DNA of 64,000 nt, taken from Ricinus communis. Taxonomy: Eukaryota; Streptophyta; Magnoliopsida; Malpighiales; Euphorbiaceae. A program made the position numbers and the translations under genes. A model generated the notes under the pieces. It saw nothing but the letters and a program-made list of their open reading frames with translations, ran no database searches and was not told the DNA's origin. Of the stretch, positions 36,700 to 49,552 are shown one piece after another; position 1 is the stretch's first letter; the number at the start of each line of letters is the position of its first letter. The stretch is taken from NCBI RefSeq assembly GCF_019578655.1, contig NC_063262.1, forward strand, positions 8,129,582-8,193,581, in the 5' to 3' direction.

Positions 36700-39600
36700 T
36701 GTGCGACTGCCCCTGAAAACTTCACTGGTTTTCTTTATGGGGTCCGGCATTGCACAACTTCTATCCCTACCTCTCTCTGCATTTTCAAATTTTAAATTAT
36801 TTTTATTTTATTTGAGACACTGTATTAGTCAAGTTGAGAAACTATTATTGGTGCATGCAAAATGTTTATAAAATAAAAGAATTAATTTAGGATTGATAAT
36901 AATTTTATTTATATATTAAACTGATAAATAATTAATATATATTAATTTAAATAATAAAATATATGTTTTATAAAATACTCATAATATATATATTTTCTAA
37001 ATTTATTATGATGTATCTATTCAATTTAAATAAATATTTTATTCGTGCATGCAATATATTTTATTTTCATCTAATAGTCTTGAATATCTATTCCATTCGA
37101 ACCAATATTCTGTAAAAGAATACAATTGCCGTAGACTTTCTCTGTTATCAATAAAAACTCGATGTCATATATGTAAAGCCATGCTCGGTCCTGTTACACC
37201 ATGTCTACAGGGAATCTAATTTCTGTGCAGATTGGCTATGCTGTTTCCCTTCCTATTGGCTGTCATCGTTAAGTGCTCCTCCTGCTGGTTTTCAGTTGTG
37301 GCTTGATGAGTGGTGTGTGTTGTTTATCACCCTCTGCGTCTGTAGTCTTTTGGCTGTTGCCATCTTTGTTATAAAAAAGAAGAATAAGAGATTTTTCTCT
37401 TTTATTATTCATCCAAAATCATTCATTTCAACACTTGCAGAGGAAAAAAAAAACCTGATGTGATGTTTTGAATAATCCTTGGCAACAGCACCACAGTATT
37501 CCAAAACAATTAATAATACTACGTATTAAAATATTTGTATCAAATAAAAAATTAACATAAGTAATTTTATAACTTAACTAAAATTAGAATTAGATATAAT
37601 TTAAAGAATTATGAATTCATAAATCAAATGATTTGTAATTATTTAAAAGTCAAACCAATAATAATTAAATTTTATCTATAGATTAAATAAAATTAATAAA
37701 AATTATGATTTTCTAATCATGCTCTCTTTTTATGTGATGTGATATTAATATAATGTAAAATTTCAATGGTAAAATTAACTTTTAAGTGATTTATAATTAC
37801 ATTAACTACTGAATACTCATAAAATATCATATGAATTTATTTTAAGAAATTATCTTACCTTTTCAACTTTTCATGAATTTTTATAATAAATTTATAAAGT
37901 ATTTATTGTAATTACTTATGATACACCTGGAAAATATGGTCAATAAAAAACATTGTCTTGGTAAAAAAGAAAAAAACTAGAGCATTTTTAAGAAAAACAA
38001 TTCACTGTTTAAAAATTACAAAGTCATTATCTAAATTTTTATAAACATAAAAATAAAAATTAAGTAAAATCGATTAAATATATGTTTGTTTATGAAATAT
38101 ATATATATATCATTTCTCATCCATCATAAGCCGTGGTTACTGGTGGATATTAATAGACAATATTTTAAAAAAAAAAACTTATTTTGCTATTTCAATGTGA
38201 TTTTTTCTAAAAAAATTATCTTTAAATTAAAAATAAAAGTGCTGATGCTTTTAAATATTTTAATGTTCTTTTACTAAAGAAATTAGAATTTTTAAGAATA
38301 TCAAACATCAAAATTAACTTTCCCTCTATATTTCATATACAATGATAAAAAAATAAAAAAGTTATCTTTAAGAATATATTTTCTTTTTATTTCACAAACA
38401 AATGAATTCTGAGAAACAGGGCAGAGTAGGTGTGTGGGGACTGTTATGAGAATAATTATTAAGAAACAAAAGGAAAAAGAAAGAAAGAGAGTACGAAATG
38501 ATGATGATGAAGAAGAAAAAGAAATGTAAGATTGAAATTCCCAAGAGGAGAGTACAAGTGAGATGGTACGGTCAAAGTAGAGGAATGTGGAGGAGGAGAG
38601 TGAAAGCATGGGTGTGAATGTAGGTGAAAAAAACTGACAAAATGAGGAACATATATGTAGAATAGGAGGAGGAGGAGGAGGAGGAGGAGGAGGAGGAATG
38701 CCCTTCTGACCTGACCTTTCTGGGAGTTGCTTCTCTTTGAAAAGCGAGCCGGAACTGGTCCCCATTAGATGTCCGGACGGCACACTTTATATATATTTGC
38801 TAGCTGTATACGTTTTTTCTTACTTGGTTTCAACTTCAAGTTCAACTAGTCCCTCGCCTGCTTGCCTGCCTGCCTGCCTTTTGTTTTCTTGTGTGGAATG
38901 CTTTTAATAGTTGTGCTCATCATTTATGACAACAAACAGCCAGATATATACATATAACAATGGTGTTATTCTCAACAATATATATATGTGTATATATATA
39001 CAAATTATAGTGTTAGGACTGAACCATCGATACTCGCCAAAATCTACCCAATTTAACTGTATTCAAAGAAATAAAAATATGGAACAAAAAACTTAATATA
39101 TATACTACAATTTTTAACTGTATTCAAAGAAATAAAAATATAAAACAAAATTTGATGTATATACTACAATTAATGGGAGAGTGTCACACATGTATGGATT
39201 TTTTATAATTTGGTATTGAATGATTGACACACTTTTAGCATCTAAAACTGAAAAATATGTACCAATCATTTATTAGTTTGATATGTATGTGAAGACATAC
39301 CACCGAGTCTAAATTTTTTTCTAAAAAACATTTAAAAGTACATAATTAAAAATACTTATATGGTGCACTAGGTTTATAGATAAATATAATATTTTTAATT
39401 ATTATATTACCTGTTAAATTAGTCATGCATTTTTTAGAAAAAAAGAATGTTTACCACCTTAACTTGTATTAAGGGATCAAATGGAACCAAATTTAACCTT
39501 TGTTATAAATAAGTCCACAACTCTTATTTAAAGGTTAAATTACTCCAACTTTGAGGTGGAAATAGCCGGTGTAGGACATGCTCGAAAAAAAATATTAAAA

Positions 39601-40680
39601 AGCTATCTCTAATCATGTATGTGTTTGATTATTTTTTATATTAGAAATAAAAATATTAAAGTATCCTTAACAAGAACTATAACACTATTGTCCTCCCATC
39701 ATACAATACCGTCTTTGTTGCTACATACAACCACACCAACTTTTTCAATAATTAAAGCAATTATAATCATAATATATAAATAAAAATATATAATCATCAA
39801 TTTCATTATAAAAATATTCATCATAGGTATTGACCGATTGTTAGAAATAATAAAATCCAAAGATCTTTATTTAAATCCCGTCTATTAATCAGTTTTTTAG
39901 AAAATCTTTTTCTGATAATTGAACTCCAACCATATAAAAAAAATCAATAGATAAACTATGAATAAGATCGGAAGCTATAAACTCGTTTAATACTATGTAT
40001 ACAAGATGGATATAAGTTGAATTTATATGTTTTGAATTCGTTTATTACTATGTGTGCAAGATATGGAAGCTATGAACTTTGCTTGACAAGTGTTTGATAA
40101 AATATTTGAGAGAAATGGTGTTTGTTAGAATTGTAGTGAAACACAAACTAGGGTTTTTTTTTTTCAATGTTTTGGTTATTAATTTAAAGTTTCTTATATA
40201 TTTTTTATTTTATGAATATAACAATATTAATTTATAATACAAAATTCCCTAACAATAGTGTAACATATTTTTCAACACGCGTGTGAGCAACGCACATAAC
40301 TTCCATCTGTTAAGAGATTAAAAGTAATAACTCATGAAGTTGGGAAGGCTAATTGAACCAAAATAAAATTTAAGGGCAAATTACAAAAATATGACAAATT
40401 CAGAAGCCCAATTATATATTTAGCCTTTAAGTTACAACTGATGTATAATCAGCACACGCTTGATGCGCATGGATATAATCTGTATAAAATGTAGATTCTA
40501 TACACAACATCTACCTTGAGGCAAGAATTTTCAAAAAAAATAAATTAAAATTCTAGTCTTCATTTTCCTTACAATTTTCATTTTATTAAGTTGCAAATAA
40601 GGATGCTAATTGTAATCGACCGGCACATGCACAAAAGTAGATATAGCAAATCAAGCCATGTTTCAAATATAGCGCTGAGA
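36700..40680. other. Spacer with a few complex islands
   Basis: No gene was identified. Islands of higher complexity lie at 37160-37500 (with a TATAAAA-like motif and a pyrimidine-rich stretch) and 38380-38900 (microsatellites and a long pyrimidine-biased strand). The rest is AT-rich. Confidence 0.4.
38665..38697. repeat. (GGA)n microsatellite
   Basis: About eleven GGA units. On the minus strand they read as a proline run in an otherwise unsupported frame (38301-38783). A CCTG-type tetranucleotide repeat follows at 38857-38880. Confidence 0.9.
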
Positions 40681-40684
40681 TTCT

Positions 40685-41374
40685 CTAGGGCTGAACCATG
40701 GGATGGCCATGGTTCAGAAACCGTCAGTTTACGGTTCAGTAAAAATTGAAATCGGGTTGGAACTGTCCCTTGAATGGTTCAGAATTGGTTTGAAACTAGC
40801 CAGTTTTTTGGTGTCAATTTAAACATACTATTTTTTTTATTTTAGGAAATAATTAAGAAAAGAAAAACTTAAACTTAATTTTTTTACCAAAAATTAAAAT
40901 GCCTACGATCCTTTAAGGATCTAGAGGAGTCATATCCTACCTTTATAATTTGTTTAATATTAATATTAATATTTTATTCTTTTTCATTTTTATTCATCAA
41001 AGATCTTTAATATTATATATGTTATTATGATTATTATTATATGTATTATTATTAATATTTAAAAGAAGTTAATCATAATTGAAATAAATAATAAATTAAA
41101 TTATAATATAATAAATATTTTTACTATTTATTGTTATTAAACTTTTTTAAGAAAATGAGCGGTTTGGGATTGGAACTGCCGATTCTGATTCCAATAAATG
41201 TTGAATCGGGAAAGACTTTACAATTTTGGAAAGCAGATTGACGATCTTGGGTGGTTCTTTGCTATAAAAAGTGTTGCCCTTCTCCCTTCCAGTTTCGATT
41301 CTGCATTTGAGTCGATTATAGTTTTGATTGATCCAGTTGCAGTTCGATTCTGAAACGACCCGTGCCCAAATCTA
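40685..41374. mobile_element. Non-autonomous hAT-like element
   Basis: The left end reads CTAGGGCTGAACCATGGG. The right end in reverse complement reads TAGATTTGGGCACGGGTC, a pattern close to the CAGGGCTGGGCACGGG ends of plant hAT elements. It is flanked by nearly matching 8-bp repeats GAGATTCT (40677-40684) and GAGATTCC (41375-41382). Subterminal sequence is rich in GGTTCAG and GGTTTG(G/A)AAC motifs as in hAT MITEs. The interior is AT-rich and has no transposase. Confidence 0.6.
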
Positions 41375-42931
41375 GAGATTCCTTCGATAACATTAATCAA
41401 GGACTGATCTATAAAATATTGCTTTGGGATGCCATGATTGGTTTTTGATAAAATTTCTATTGTATTTGTATAGTGAGTATTTCAAAAATAGAGATGTTTC
41501 ACATTATTTAAATAAGGCAAACCATCTTATCTACCATGATCTTTGACTATTTTTATAAACATACGCTCACGTATAAATTTTAGCATTTTGGTCCATTACC
41601 TCTGCGTTGTTTGTCAAATCTACCTAAGTTCATCTAGGTACGTGTTTTTGATGATGTGGATAAAAATGTGTCTATTTTTGCCAATATGGAATCCAACCAT
41701 GACTAAAACTATCCCATCTATCTTGACCTTTGGTCATTTTCGTAAATATACTCTTATAAAAAAGGTAGAAACAACATTATTCTTCTTTTTATATAATGAT
41801 TTTAGAGAAAGAAAGCAAAAAGGATGTTTGTGTTTATAGAGAAAGAAAGGGAAGGAAGAGGAATATCAAATGGCGTCGAAAGTTGTTGTTCCTTATCAAC
41901 AACTTAGAGACATAATAAACATACATGTAATTTTGATGTCTTGATGTTTTATTTTTTTTTTAATTTTTTTTACGGTTGTTTATTTTTCTTGAGTTTCGCT
42001 GATCTTATAGTAATTGTTTCTTTCTTGGATTTTTTAGTTGTTTGATTGGTTTACAATAATGTGAAGTCTATTGTTCTTGTTTTTACTTTTTTGTGATATA
42101 TATTAATTTTGGATACTTATTGCTTATTGATTTTGTTTGGATCATATAAATTTTTTTGTTGAATTTGTATTTTACTCTATAGTTTTTCTTTCTCTATAAA
42201 TACAAACCTCTCTTTACTTTCTCTCTCTAAAATATATTTCTCTATAAGTACACCGCTCGATCTAAAAGATTTTGATAAAGAGGAAAATAATAAAAGATAG
42301 AAACAATGTCATTTTTACTTTTTTTTTTCTTTTTCTTTAATTCTTTTATATTTGATTAGTAAAAAACGTTGGTGAGGGTATAAATTTGTAAAAATAGAAA
42401 AAATCAAGATAGATGGAATAGTTTTGGTCTGAAGTAGATTCTATTCTTGCAAATAATAGAATAAGTTTGTATGTCACATCATTAAAGGCACATGCCTAAA
42501 TGAGCTTGGATAGATTTAGTAAAGGGAAAAACGATCCCAGATACCCCGATCTTTAACCATTTTCTCAAATCTACCCTCACCTTTAAAACGCATCAATTTG
42601 GTCCATCATGTTTGTATCTTGTATCATTCCTACCCACCCGTGTTTTGGCGTGTGCCACTAATGACATGGAGTCCACATGTTGCTCTGGTTTGTCTACGTG
42701 GTTGCTCTGCTTTGTCTACGTGGCTGAGGACATAGAAGTGCCTCAAAACTCATCGTTTTGTCCCTGTTATTTCCCTAATTTTTCCCCCAATTCTATCCCC
42801 AATTCTAATTTCTAGGGTTTCAAATTTTTATCCATTTCATCCACACATATAGCCTCATTTCGCTCTATTATCTTTGTCCCTTCTTCTGTGGTCCATTATT
42901 ATTGATGCTCGTGCCTGTGGTCCCCCGCAAG

Positions 42932-43514
42932 ATGGCTCCTTCCAGAAAAAGACAACGAAAGTATGTATTTGTTAATACATTGAATGGGTAAAGCAATGCA
43001 AGTGGTGGGGAATCTTATTGTCGTGGGTATGAGTTTTGTACGGAAAATACATTTGTTATTACTACAACCTTTGAGCACTTGCATTTGCATTTGCATTTTT
43101 TATTACTACATGCATTTGCATTTATTATTACTAGAAAGTGGCATTTGCATTGCTGCATTACTAATATAATTGATGTGTGTATATTTCTGCAGTATTCCTA
43201 TTGAATTTCATCATGGTGGGACACTAATTAGTAATCCTATAGTCAACTATGTTGGTGGGTGTTCTGTAAATCTTAGTGGCATTTCTAGTTTCACTATGGA
43301 TGATATTGGGGAGATAGTGAAAATATTAGGATATACACATTTCTTAAGTGTTGCCTATGAACCCCCTAGGAGATGGAACCCTATAGGGAAGGAACTAGGC
43401 TTAGTTTTTGTTGAGACTGAGGAAGAGTGTAAAAAGATATTTGCAGAAGGTTTAGAGTATGGCTTTTTAAAAGTTTATGCTGAAGCTGTAACAATTATTC
43501 CAAATTGTGGGTAA
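42932..43514 (+). CDS. PB1-like domain protein from the MULE transposase N-terminus
   Basis: Exon 1 (42932-42960) and exon 2 (43193-43514) join in frame through a GT-AG intron to give an intact 116-residue frame. It starts with a basic MAPSRKRQR stretch, a likely nuclear signal. Next come IEFHHGG and NYVGG, then a MDDIGEIVKILGY helix and a tail ending VYAEAV. This order is the PB1-like N-terminal domain found in plant MULE transposases. The TAA stop at 43512-43514 cuts it before the acidic linker, so as it stands it would be a free PB1-like adaptor domain. No transcription evidence is available. Confidence 0.6.
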
Positions 43515-44095
43515 ATTATAACTGAAAATGAGAATCAACATCATAATGACAATGCAGATGAACCATTGACTGTAATTGGATTTGAAAATGCAAATCAAAA
43601 TGAAACTGAACCTGAAAGTGTTAAATAAAGGAGAAAATCAAGTAGAACCTGAATGTATGAACAATGTTGATGATTATGTTGGATCTAGTGAGGATGAAGA
43701 TTATACCCCTGAAAATGATGAATGTGATGATGAGGATAGCCTATCTTCTGATGTTTCTGACTCAGATGTGGATGAGGAATATGTGACTGCAAAACAAAAT
43801 CTGAAGGACTTTAGCAAGACTGTAGTTGATAATGGATTTAATTTAGGATTGGATAGGGACCAAGGTAGAGATGACACTGGGTTTGCGGGGGCTAGTAGCA
43901 ATACTAGAGTGGATGGCAATGTGAGTGATGGTAGTGAGTGCCATTCTGAGTACCCTGACAGTGATGCTGAGGTTGATACTCTTGTTTCAAGTGATGAGTA
44001 TGACTGTGGTTTTAGAAAAAAAAAGAGGGAGAAAAAAATAATTTACAATCCTAAGTGTAATCATCAAGAGGTAAAGTTTGTAGCAGGAATGAAAG
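43515..44095 (+). pseudogene. Acidic linker of the MULE transposase, broken
   Basis: The region encodes a glutamate- and aspartate-rich stretch (EDEDYTPENDECDDED, SDVSDSDVDEE) followed by basic KKKREKK and the conserved NPKCNHQEVKFVAGMK segment. That segment normally precedes the MuDR DNA-binding region. The frame is shifted relative to the PB1 part, with a TAA at about 43625. At about 44094 the sequence jumps directly to the C-terminal tail, marking the internal deletion that removed the catalytic core. Confidence 0.6.
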
Positions 44096-44816
44096 ATGCC
44101 AAGAAGACCTAAGGTGAACAAAAAGAAAGCTGTTGATGAAAAAGAAATGGATCCAAACAAATTAAGTAGAAATAGAATAAGGATGCAGTGTAGAATTTGC
44201 TATGCATATGGAAACAATAAAAAAGGGTGTCCAAGAAAGGATAATCCACCTGCATCTAAAGATATTATGGACAATCAGGTATAATTTTTTTGTTAGAGCT
44301 GTCACATTACAAATTAAGTAGTATGTTCATTCATGAATTTTCTACTTGTAACAGAGAAGTAGAAGGAGAAGTAGATGCCCACCAGCTCCTACAAGTAATG
44401 TTACCAATATTGATGTACCACATCAGACTACAGTTGAAGATGTAGAAGCTGGTCCTTCACAATCCAAACCACCATATGATAAGATAATAATTGCCAAAGA
44501 AAGAATTCAGGTATTGTTCATAACTTAGTTCTATGTGAATTATACTTAGTAATCCTATGAGTTGTGTGTTGTTGTATTGCAGACTAAAAAAAGATATTGC
44601 CTGCACATATCCACAGAGACTGGTAATATGTATTTAAGAGTACGTACTCAACATGTCAGATGTGAATCTCTAATTTTGTGTGTTTTCATATGTTTCATGT
44701 TCTAAATATAAAATGTCATAATGCAGATGCCAGGGGAAAGGAATGTGAGGACTGTTAGTGGTTATACAGAAACAGCAACAGTAGCAAGGCAATCCAGAAA
44801 GAGGTCTGACACCTAA
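44096..44816 (+). pseudogene. MULE transposase C-terminal tail with altered zinc knuckle
   Basis: Four segments can be spliced: to 44278, 44355-44510, 44583-44639 and 44727-44816 (stop TAA), all with GT-AG borders. They encode a basic PRRPKVNKKK start, a CRICYAYGNNKKGC motif that matches the CCHC knuckle of MULE transposases but with Asn in place of His, and a low-complexity tail. A further Lys-rich open frame at 44874-45086 may be 3' sequence. It is joined to the acidic linker by deletion. Confidence 0.5.
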
Positions 44817-45099
44817 AGATCAACTACATCTACAAAGAAACAAAGATCAACTATAGCTACTCATGTACAAAGTGTGAAAGTTTGTAGCCAAACTTCAACA
44901 GCTACAAAGGCAAAAGAGAAGGTGGTAGCTAGTTCCAAAGGCAAAGAGAAGATGGTAGCTAGTTCGAAAGGCAAACAAAAGTTGGTACCTACAAAGACAA
45001 AGACTAGTAAGAATACAGATTTAGTGATTCAAGAAGGGCAACATGTTTTGCCAAAGCCAATGCAAAAGTTTAAAAAGTTGCCTTAGAGAAGTTGCAGTA

Positions 45100-46020
45100 C
45101 TGTGTTTTTGTTAGAGCTTATAAAGTTGCATGGAACAAAACTGTCATTTGGACCATATCAATTAGTTTGCCTTCATATGTATTGTTTTATGTGTTTGTCT
45201 TTTCCAAGACATATGTTTAATGTACCTCATGATTTATGTAAGGATTCTATATTATAGTAATGTTAAAAGGCTATTTAATGCCTATTTTATCTGTCCAAAT
45301 GTGAATCTGTCATATTAACTATAGGTTCATTTTACTTCATTAAAGCCAAAAGGAATACATGCAAAATATCTTAACAGAAAAATAAGAGCTTCATTGCATA
45401 ATCAATTATAAAAGTTGGTAATTCAATTCACCATTGATTAAGATTCAATCCACCTATCTACTACAAAATAAAATCATACACCTTGCTACATCAACCATAA
45501 AGCTTGTCTGGCAGTGCAACTCCTGTCTGGCAGAAACAGGCACAAAATTTGATTGGAGAGTAACAAACGTTCATTACAATGTTCAACCATACCATAGATA
45601 TCAAAACCTTTTCAATCATTCATTAAACTTCCCTTCATCAAACTTCCCTTAATCGAACTTGGAAAGTAACTTCACTTAATCATTCATTACAATATTCAAC
45701 CATACCACATAAACTGAAATTGGAAAGTAACAAACGTTCTTTCATATTTTCTACAATTGTGTAACAGCATAGCTCCGCCCCAATCGTAAAACTTCTTCTC
45801 GTCATTGTAAGAGCATAGCTCCACTCCAATCGTCAAACTTCTTCTCGTCAGTGTAAGAGTTTAGCTTCGCCCCAATCCTCAAACTTCTTCTTATTCACCC
45901 AATCGTCATGATAAGAGCATAGCTCCGCCCCTAAATGGCCAAATTAAAACGAAAGCATCATTTTCCTTAGACAAGCTAAAGAAATGGATTATAGAAGTTA
46001 TTAGTTATATTGTAATTAGA
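45100..46020. other. 3' part of the inner MULE, non-coding
   Basis: Holds AT-rich sequence and a short direct-repeat block around 45760-45920 (three copies of a CATAGCTCC...CAATCGTCAAACTTCTTC-type unit). No gene was seen. Confidence 0.5.
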
Positions 46021-46426
46021 AATCCTAGAAATTAGAATTGAAAAAAAAAATTGGAGAAAAAATTGGGGAAGGAATAGGGACGAAACAGTAAGTTTTGAGG
46101 CACTTCTATGTCCTCAGCCACGTAGACAAAGCAGAGCAACCACGTAGACAAACCAGAGCAACATGTGGACGCCATGTCATTAGTGGCACACGCCAAAACA
46201 CGGGTGGATAGGAATGATACAAGACGCAAACATGATGAACCAAATTGATACGTTTTAAATGTGAGGGTAAATTTGAGAAAATGGTTAAAGATCAGGGTAT
46301 CTGAGATCGTTTTTCCTTAGTAAAAAAGCAAAGATAATAGACCAAAATTCTAAATTTTGAAGGTGATGGTATATTATCAAAGATGGTCAAATGTCAGGTA
46401 GATTGAATGGTTTTGCCTTTAAATAA

Positions 46427-49400
46427 AACTTTTCTAGTGTTTTATAAATAAGTATTCTTTATATAGGTTGTAAAGAGAGAACATGAAGTGTTTATATAGG
46501 TTGTAAAGAGCTAAGATGGAGTGTTAGTTTGCTTATATAAGTTCAATTTTTATATAAAATCATGAATTGCTCCTTGCTTCTTATGTAAAGTAGGAAGATC
46601 GAAATAGGCATTTTTATTTTTATAATATATCAACCCTTAGATTTAGAAATATATTGCTTTTCTATACTCTTTGTAGTGTTATCAAATGTTTATGTTATTA
46701 GATATTGAAATTGAATTGATTTGATTAAGCTGGGAGTCAGATAAAAATAAGTGAGGGTAGAGCCCAACTGATAGAATTTGATTTGAATCCAACCAATACT
46801 AAAATGACTAGAACTAATCACTTGGTTTGTTGGACCTTTACCCTTATAAATTAAATCCTTTTTAGTTTATTTCATTAATTTTACTCAATAAGTTCAATCT
46901 CATTTATACTATAGAAAATTAAGTTTAGGCGATGCATTTTTCACCCAAAATGATTAAGAAGAATTCTTACATAAATTTAGTGTATTTATCATAATTAATA
47001 GGAGAGCAATACATATATAAGTGTTTTATATTTTGATATTTGATCACTGATACATATTTTATTATTTAAAATTAGGAAATAAAAATTCCTCCATTTCATA
47101 CTAACTGTCTCTTTTTTAAATAAAAAAATTTTAAATTATTTGTCACTTTTATATATTTAATGCAATATTAATTTCTTTATTTTATTATTGTATTGAAATA
47201 TGTATAATAAATTTTATAGTATTTATAGAAAGATAATTTAGTTTAGTTTAGTTAATTTTTTTTTTTTTATATTTAAACTTATTAAATAACTCTTCATAGG
47301 TATTAATCGCCATTACAGTAACCTAGTCATTGATGAAATCAATAAAATGTTCCCTAAAATAAGTTTATATTAAGTTTATTAGGATGCATTCTAATAGCCA
47401 CATAAAAACTCATACAAACATCCGAAAACCATAAATTAGTGCTATAATGAATTATAGAAAGATATAGTTTTTTTTTTTTTATTTAGAAAAGACCGTTCAA
47501 ATATCTAATACAACAGAAAATATTTAATGTTATTATTCATATCTACTAATATAAATTTTTAATGTTGTTATTGACTTTCAATATAAACGCTTTGTATATC
47601 CATCTGTCCTCTCCTCCTGAGTAAAAGTGACCGTCATATGAGCCAAAGTCTGTTTGTATTAAATTTGTTTTAATATTATTCTAAATTTATTTTTTATACG
47701 AACATATCGTAAAATTAATTTTAAAGAAGCAAATTTATAGTAAAAATCTATTATTATATTAAAACAAATTTTTTTTAGATAAATTAAGTATCGATTTTTG
47801 ACTTATTTATTACTATTAATTATTTATAATTAAAAATTAATTAATACAAATAGAATAATTAATAAATAATTTCACATATCACTATAAAATTAATTTTATC
47901 TAAAAATAACATCATACATTAAATCTATTTAAAAATCTACGGCTAAGAGTTTGTGCATTAAAGTTAGAACAATTTTTATAGGTAATACATGCTGAGAGAT
48001 AAAAGTGAAGACCAACTACTTTTGCATGTAAAAAGTAATTAAGTTTTTGTCGTGCAAAGATTGATTAACATATCTTTTTGTCTCCTTTAGACGGTTCATG
48101 AATAGAAGGTAATCAAACATGAATAAAAATGTATAAAATGAGAATTGATTTTAATTGTATTTGACTATTAAATTTTTTAAGAAATAAAGAGAATAGAACG
48201 AGAATATATTTTTTATTTTTTTAAGAAAAATTGAAATTAATTATATTTTAATTTAAGATGTTAAAAATTCCAAGGCATGAAAAATTACTCTTTCTATCAA
48301 TATTATTGTAATAAATAAATTTAAAATTTAATTAATTGTCCTATTTTTTTTCTAGTAATTATTTTATATAACCAAAGACTAAATATTTTCTGTTCATTCA
48401 TTTCAACTAATTTTAAAACACATTTTATTTTATTTAACTAGTATTGCCATGCATAGTTAGAGGAAATTGAAGCTTGTTAACATATATATATATTCGTTCA
48501 GTCACATATAGATAATTCTTCACCTCATGAAGGCTTTTGAAAGTCTTTAGCAGCTATTTTATCATGGCAAAATCAGTTCATCATTTATTCCTTGCATACG
48601 TATAGGCAACAAAAAGATTCATTGACATGGTAAATAAATAAATAAAAATGAAAATCAATTTCTTGCCCATTATAGTATAATCAAATCGGTAAAAGGTGCA
48701 CTAGGCTTATCTACCACAAAGGCAATCAGTTTTTATTAATAATAAAAAGAAAAAAAATGTGTATAGAAAAAAAATAATGCTCTTAGTGAAGACGGAAGGA
48801 AAAATAATAATAATAATAATAATAAAATATCTTTAAAAACCCCTCTCTTTAAATTTAAGAAAAAAATGTAACTTTTAAAACATTTAAAAAAAATAGAATT
48901 TATTAAAGAGCCTTTAAACATTCCATATGTATCTTTTATATATATCAAATTCCTTAATATAAAAATTATATCACTTATTTTTCAAATATAAAGTAAAGCT
49001 TTATTTTCTATTTTAAATTTAATACATATATTATAAATTTTGATATATTTTATTAATTAATATTTTTGATATTTTTAATATCTAAAATTAAAGATAAAAA
49101 ATTAAAATTTATATTTAAGTATTTTTTAATTATAATTTTTATTACAAAAATTATGCACTTTAAATTAAAAAATTAGTATGAAAAATTTATTTTTATTTTT
49201 GATATATAATAGAGAAATGTAATGTAAGACTTTGTGAAATATTCTTAACTAATAGAGAAGTTCCATTTCAGAGAAAAAAAAAAAAAAAATAAAGAGGAGA
49301 ATGTAGTGGTGAACTATTTGTAAGTAATTATATCTCAAAATATGATTCACAAATCAAAGGGCACTCCACGCGAAGGCACAACACAAAACTGGAGCCCATT

Positions 49401-49552
49401 CAAACACTTACCAATACTTCTAACTAGAAGCAAGCAAACCCATTAACCGTATAATAGCTGCTGCCTATGTAAAATAGTTTCCACACTAATTATCTAATTA
49501 GCCCACACCCTAATAAAAATAATTTAAAACTCCGTAACAAAAGCAACATGGA
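46427..49552. other. AT-rich spacer downstream of CYP78A
   Basis: No gene was recognised. It contains an (AAT)n run at 48803-48827 and poly-A and poly-T stretches. The last few hundred bases before 49553 would be the CYP78A 3' UTR. Confidence 0.5.

Larger units (their letters stand above)
42525..46316 (+). mobile_element. Inner MULE with long terminal inverted repeats, transposase core deleted
   Basis: Terminal inverted repeats of about 295 bp (42525-42818 and 46021-46316) begin GGAAAAACGATC and are about 94 percent identical by eye. The flanking 9-mers are TTAGTAAAG (42516-42524) and TTAGTAAAA (46317-46325), one mismatch apart. The interior holds the N-terminal PB1-like part, an acidic linker and the C-terminal zinc-knuckle part of a MURA-type transposase, but no DDE catalytic domain or SWIM finger. 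It inserted into the right inverted repeat of the outer element. Confidence 0.85.
41516..46417. mobile_element. Outer non-autonomous MULE foldback element, interrupted by a second MULE
   Basis: The element starts GGCAAACCATC and ends GATGGTTTTGCC reading rightward in the inverse sense. It is flanked by perfect 9-bp repeats TTTAAATAA (41507-41515 and 46418-46426), as Mutator-like elements make. The left inverted repeat (41516 to about 41855) pairs with a right repeat that is in two pieces, 46417-46326 and then 42524 to about 42183. The alignment runs straight across the gap. The gap is exactly the inner MULE. The original body between the repeats is only about 330 bp (41856-42182) and has no recognisable gene. 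Confidence 0.8.

Noticed and set aside
37348..37488. Inverted pair GGCTGTTGCC/GGCAACAGC as a possible microRNA precursor
   Set aside because: Only about ten pairs, with a loop over 100 bases and no extended arm pairing. It matches no plant microRNA I know.
38301..38783. 160-codon minus-strand open frame with a proline run
   Set aside because: The run comes from the GGA microsatellite. The rest is low-complexity Ser/Phe sequence without domain or splice context.
41695..42435. A separate MITE with AAACTATCCCATCTATCTTGA inverted ends
   Set aside because: These inverted segments are inner parts of the outer MULE arms, which align continuously from 41516. No separate target duplication exists.
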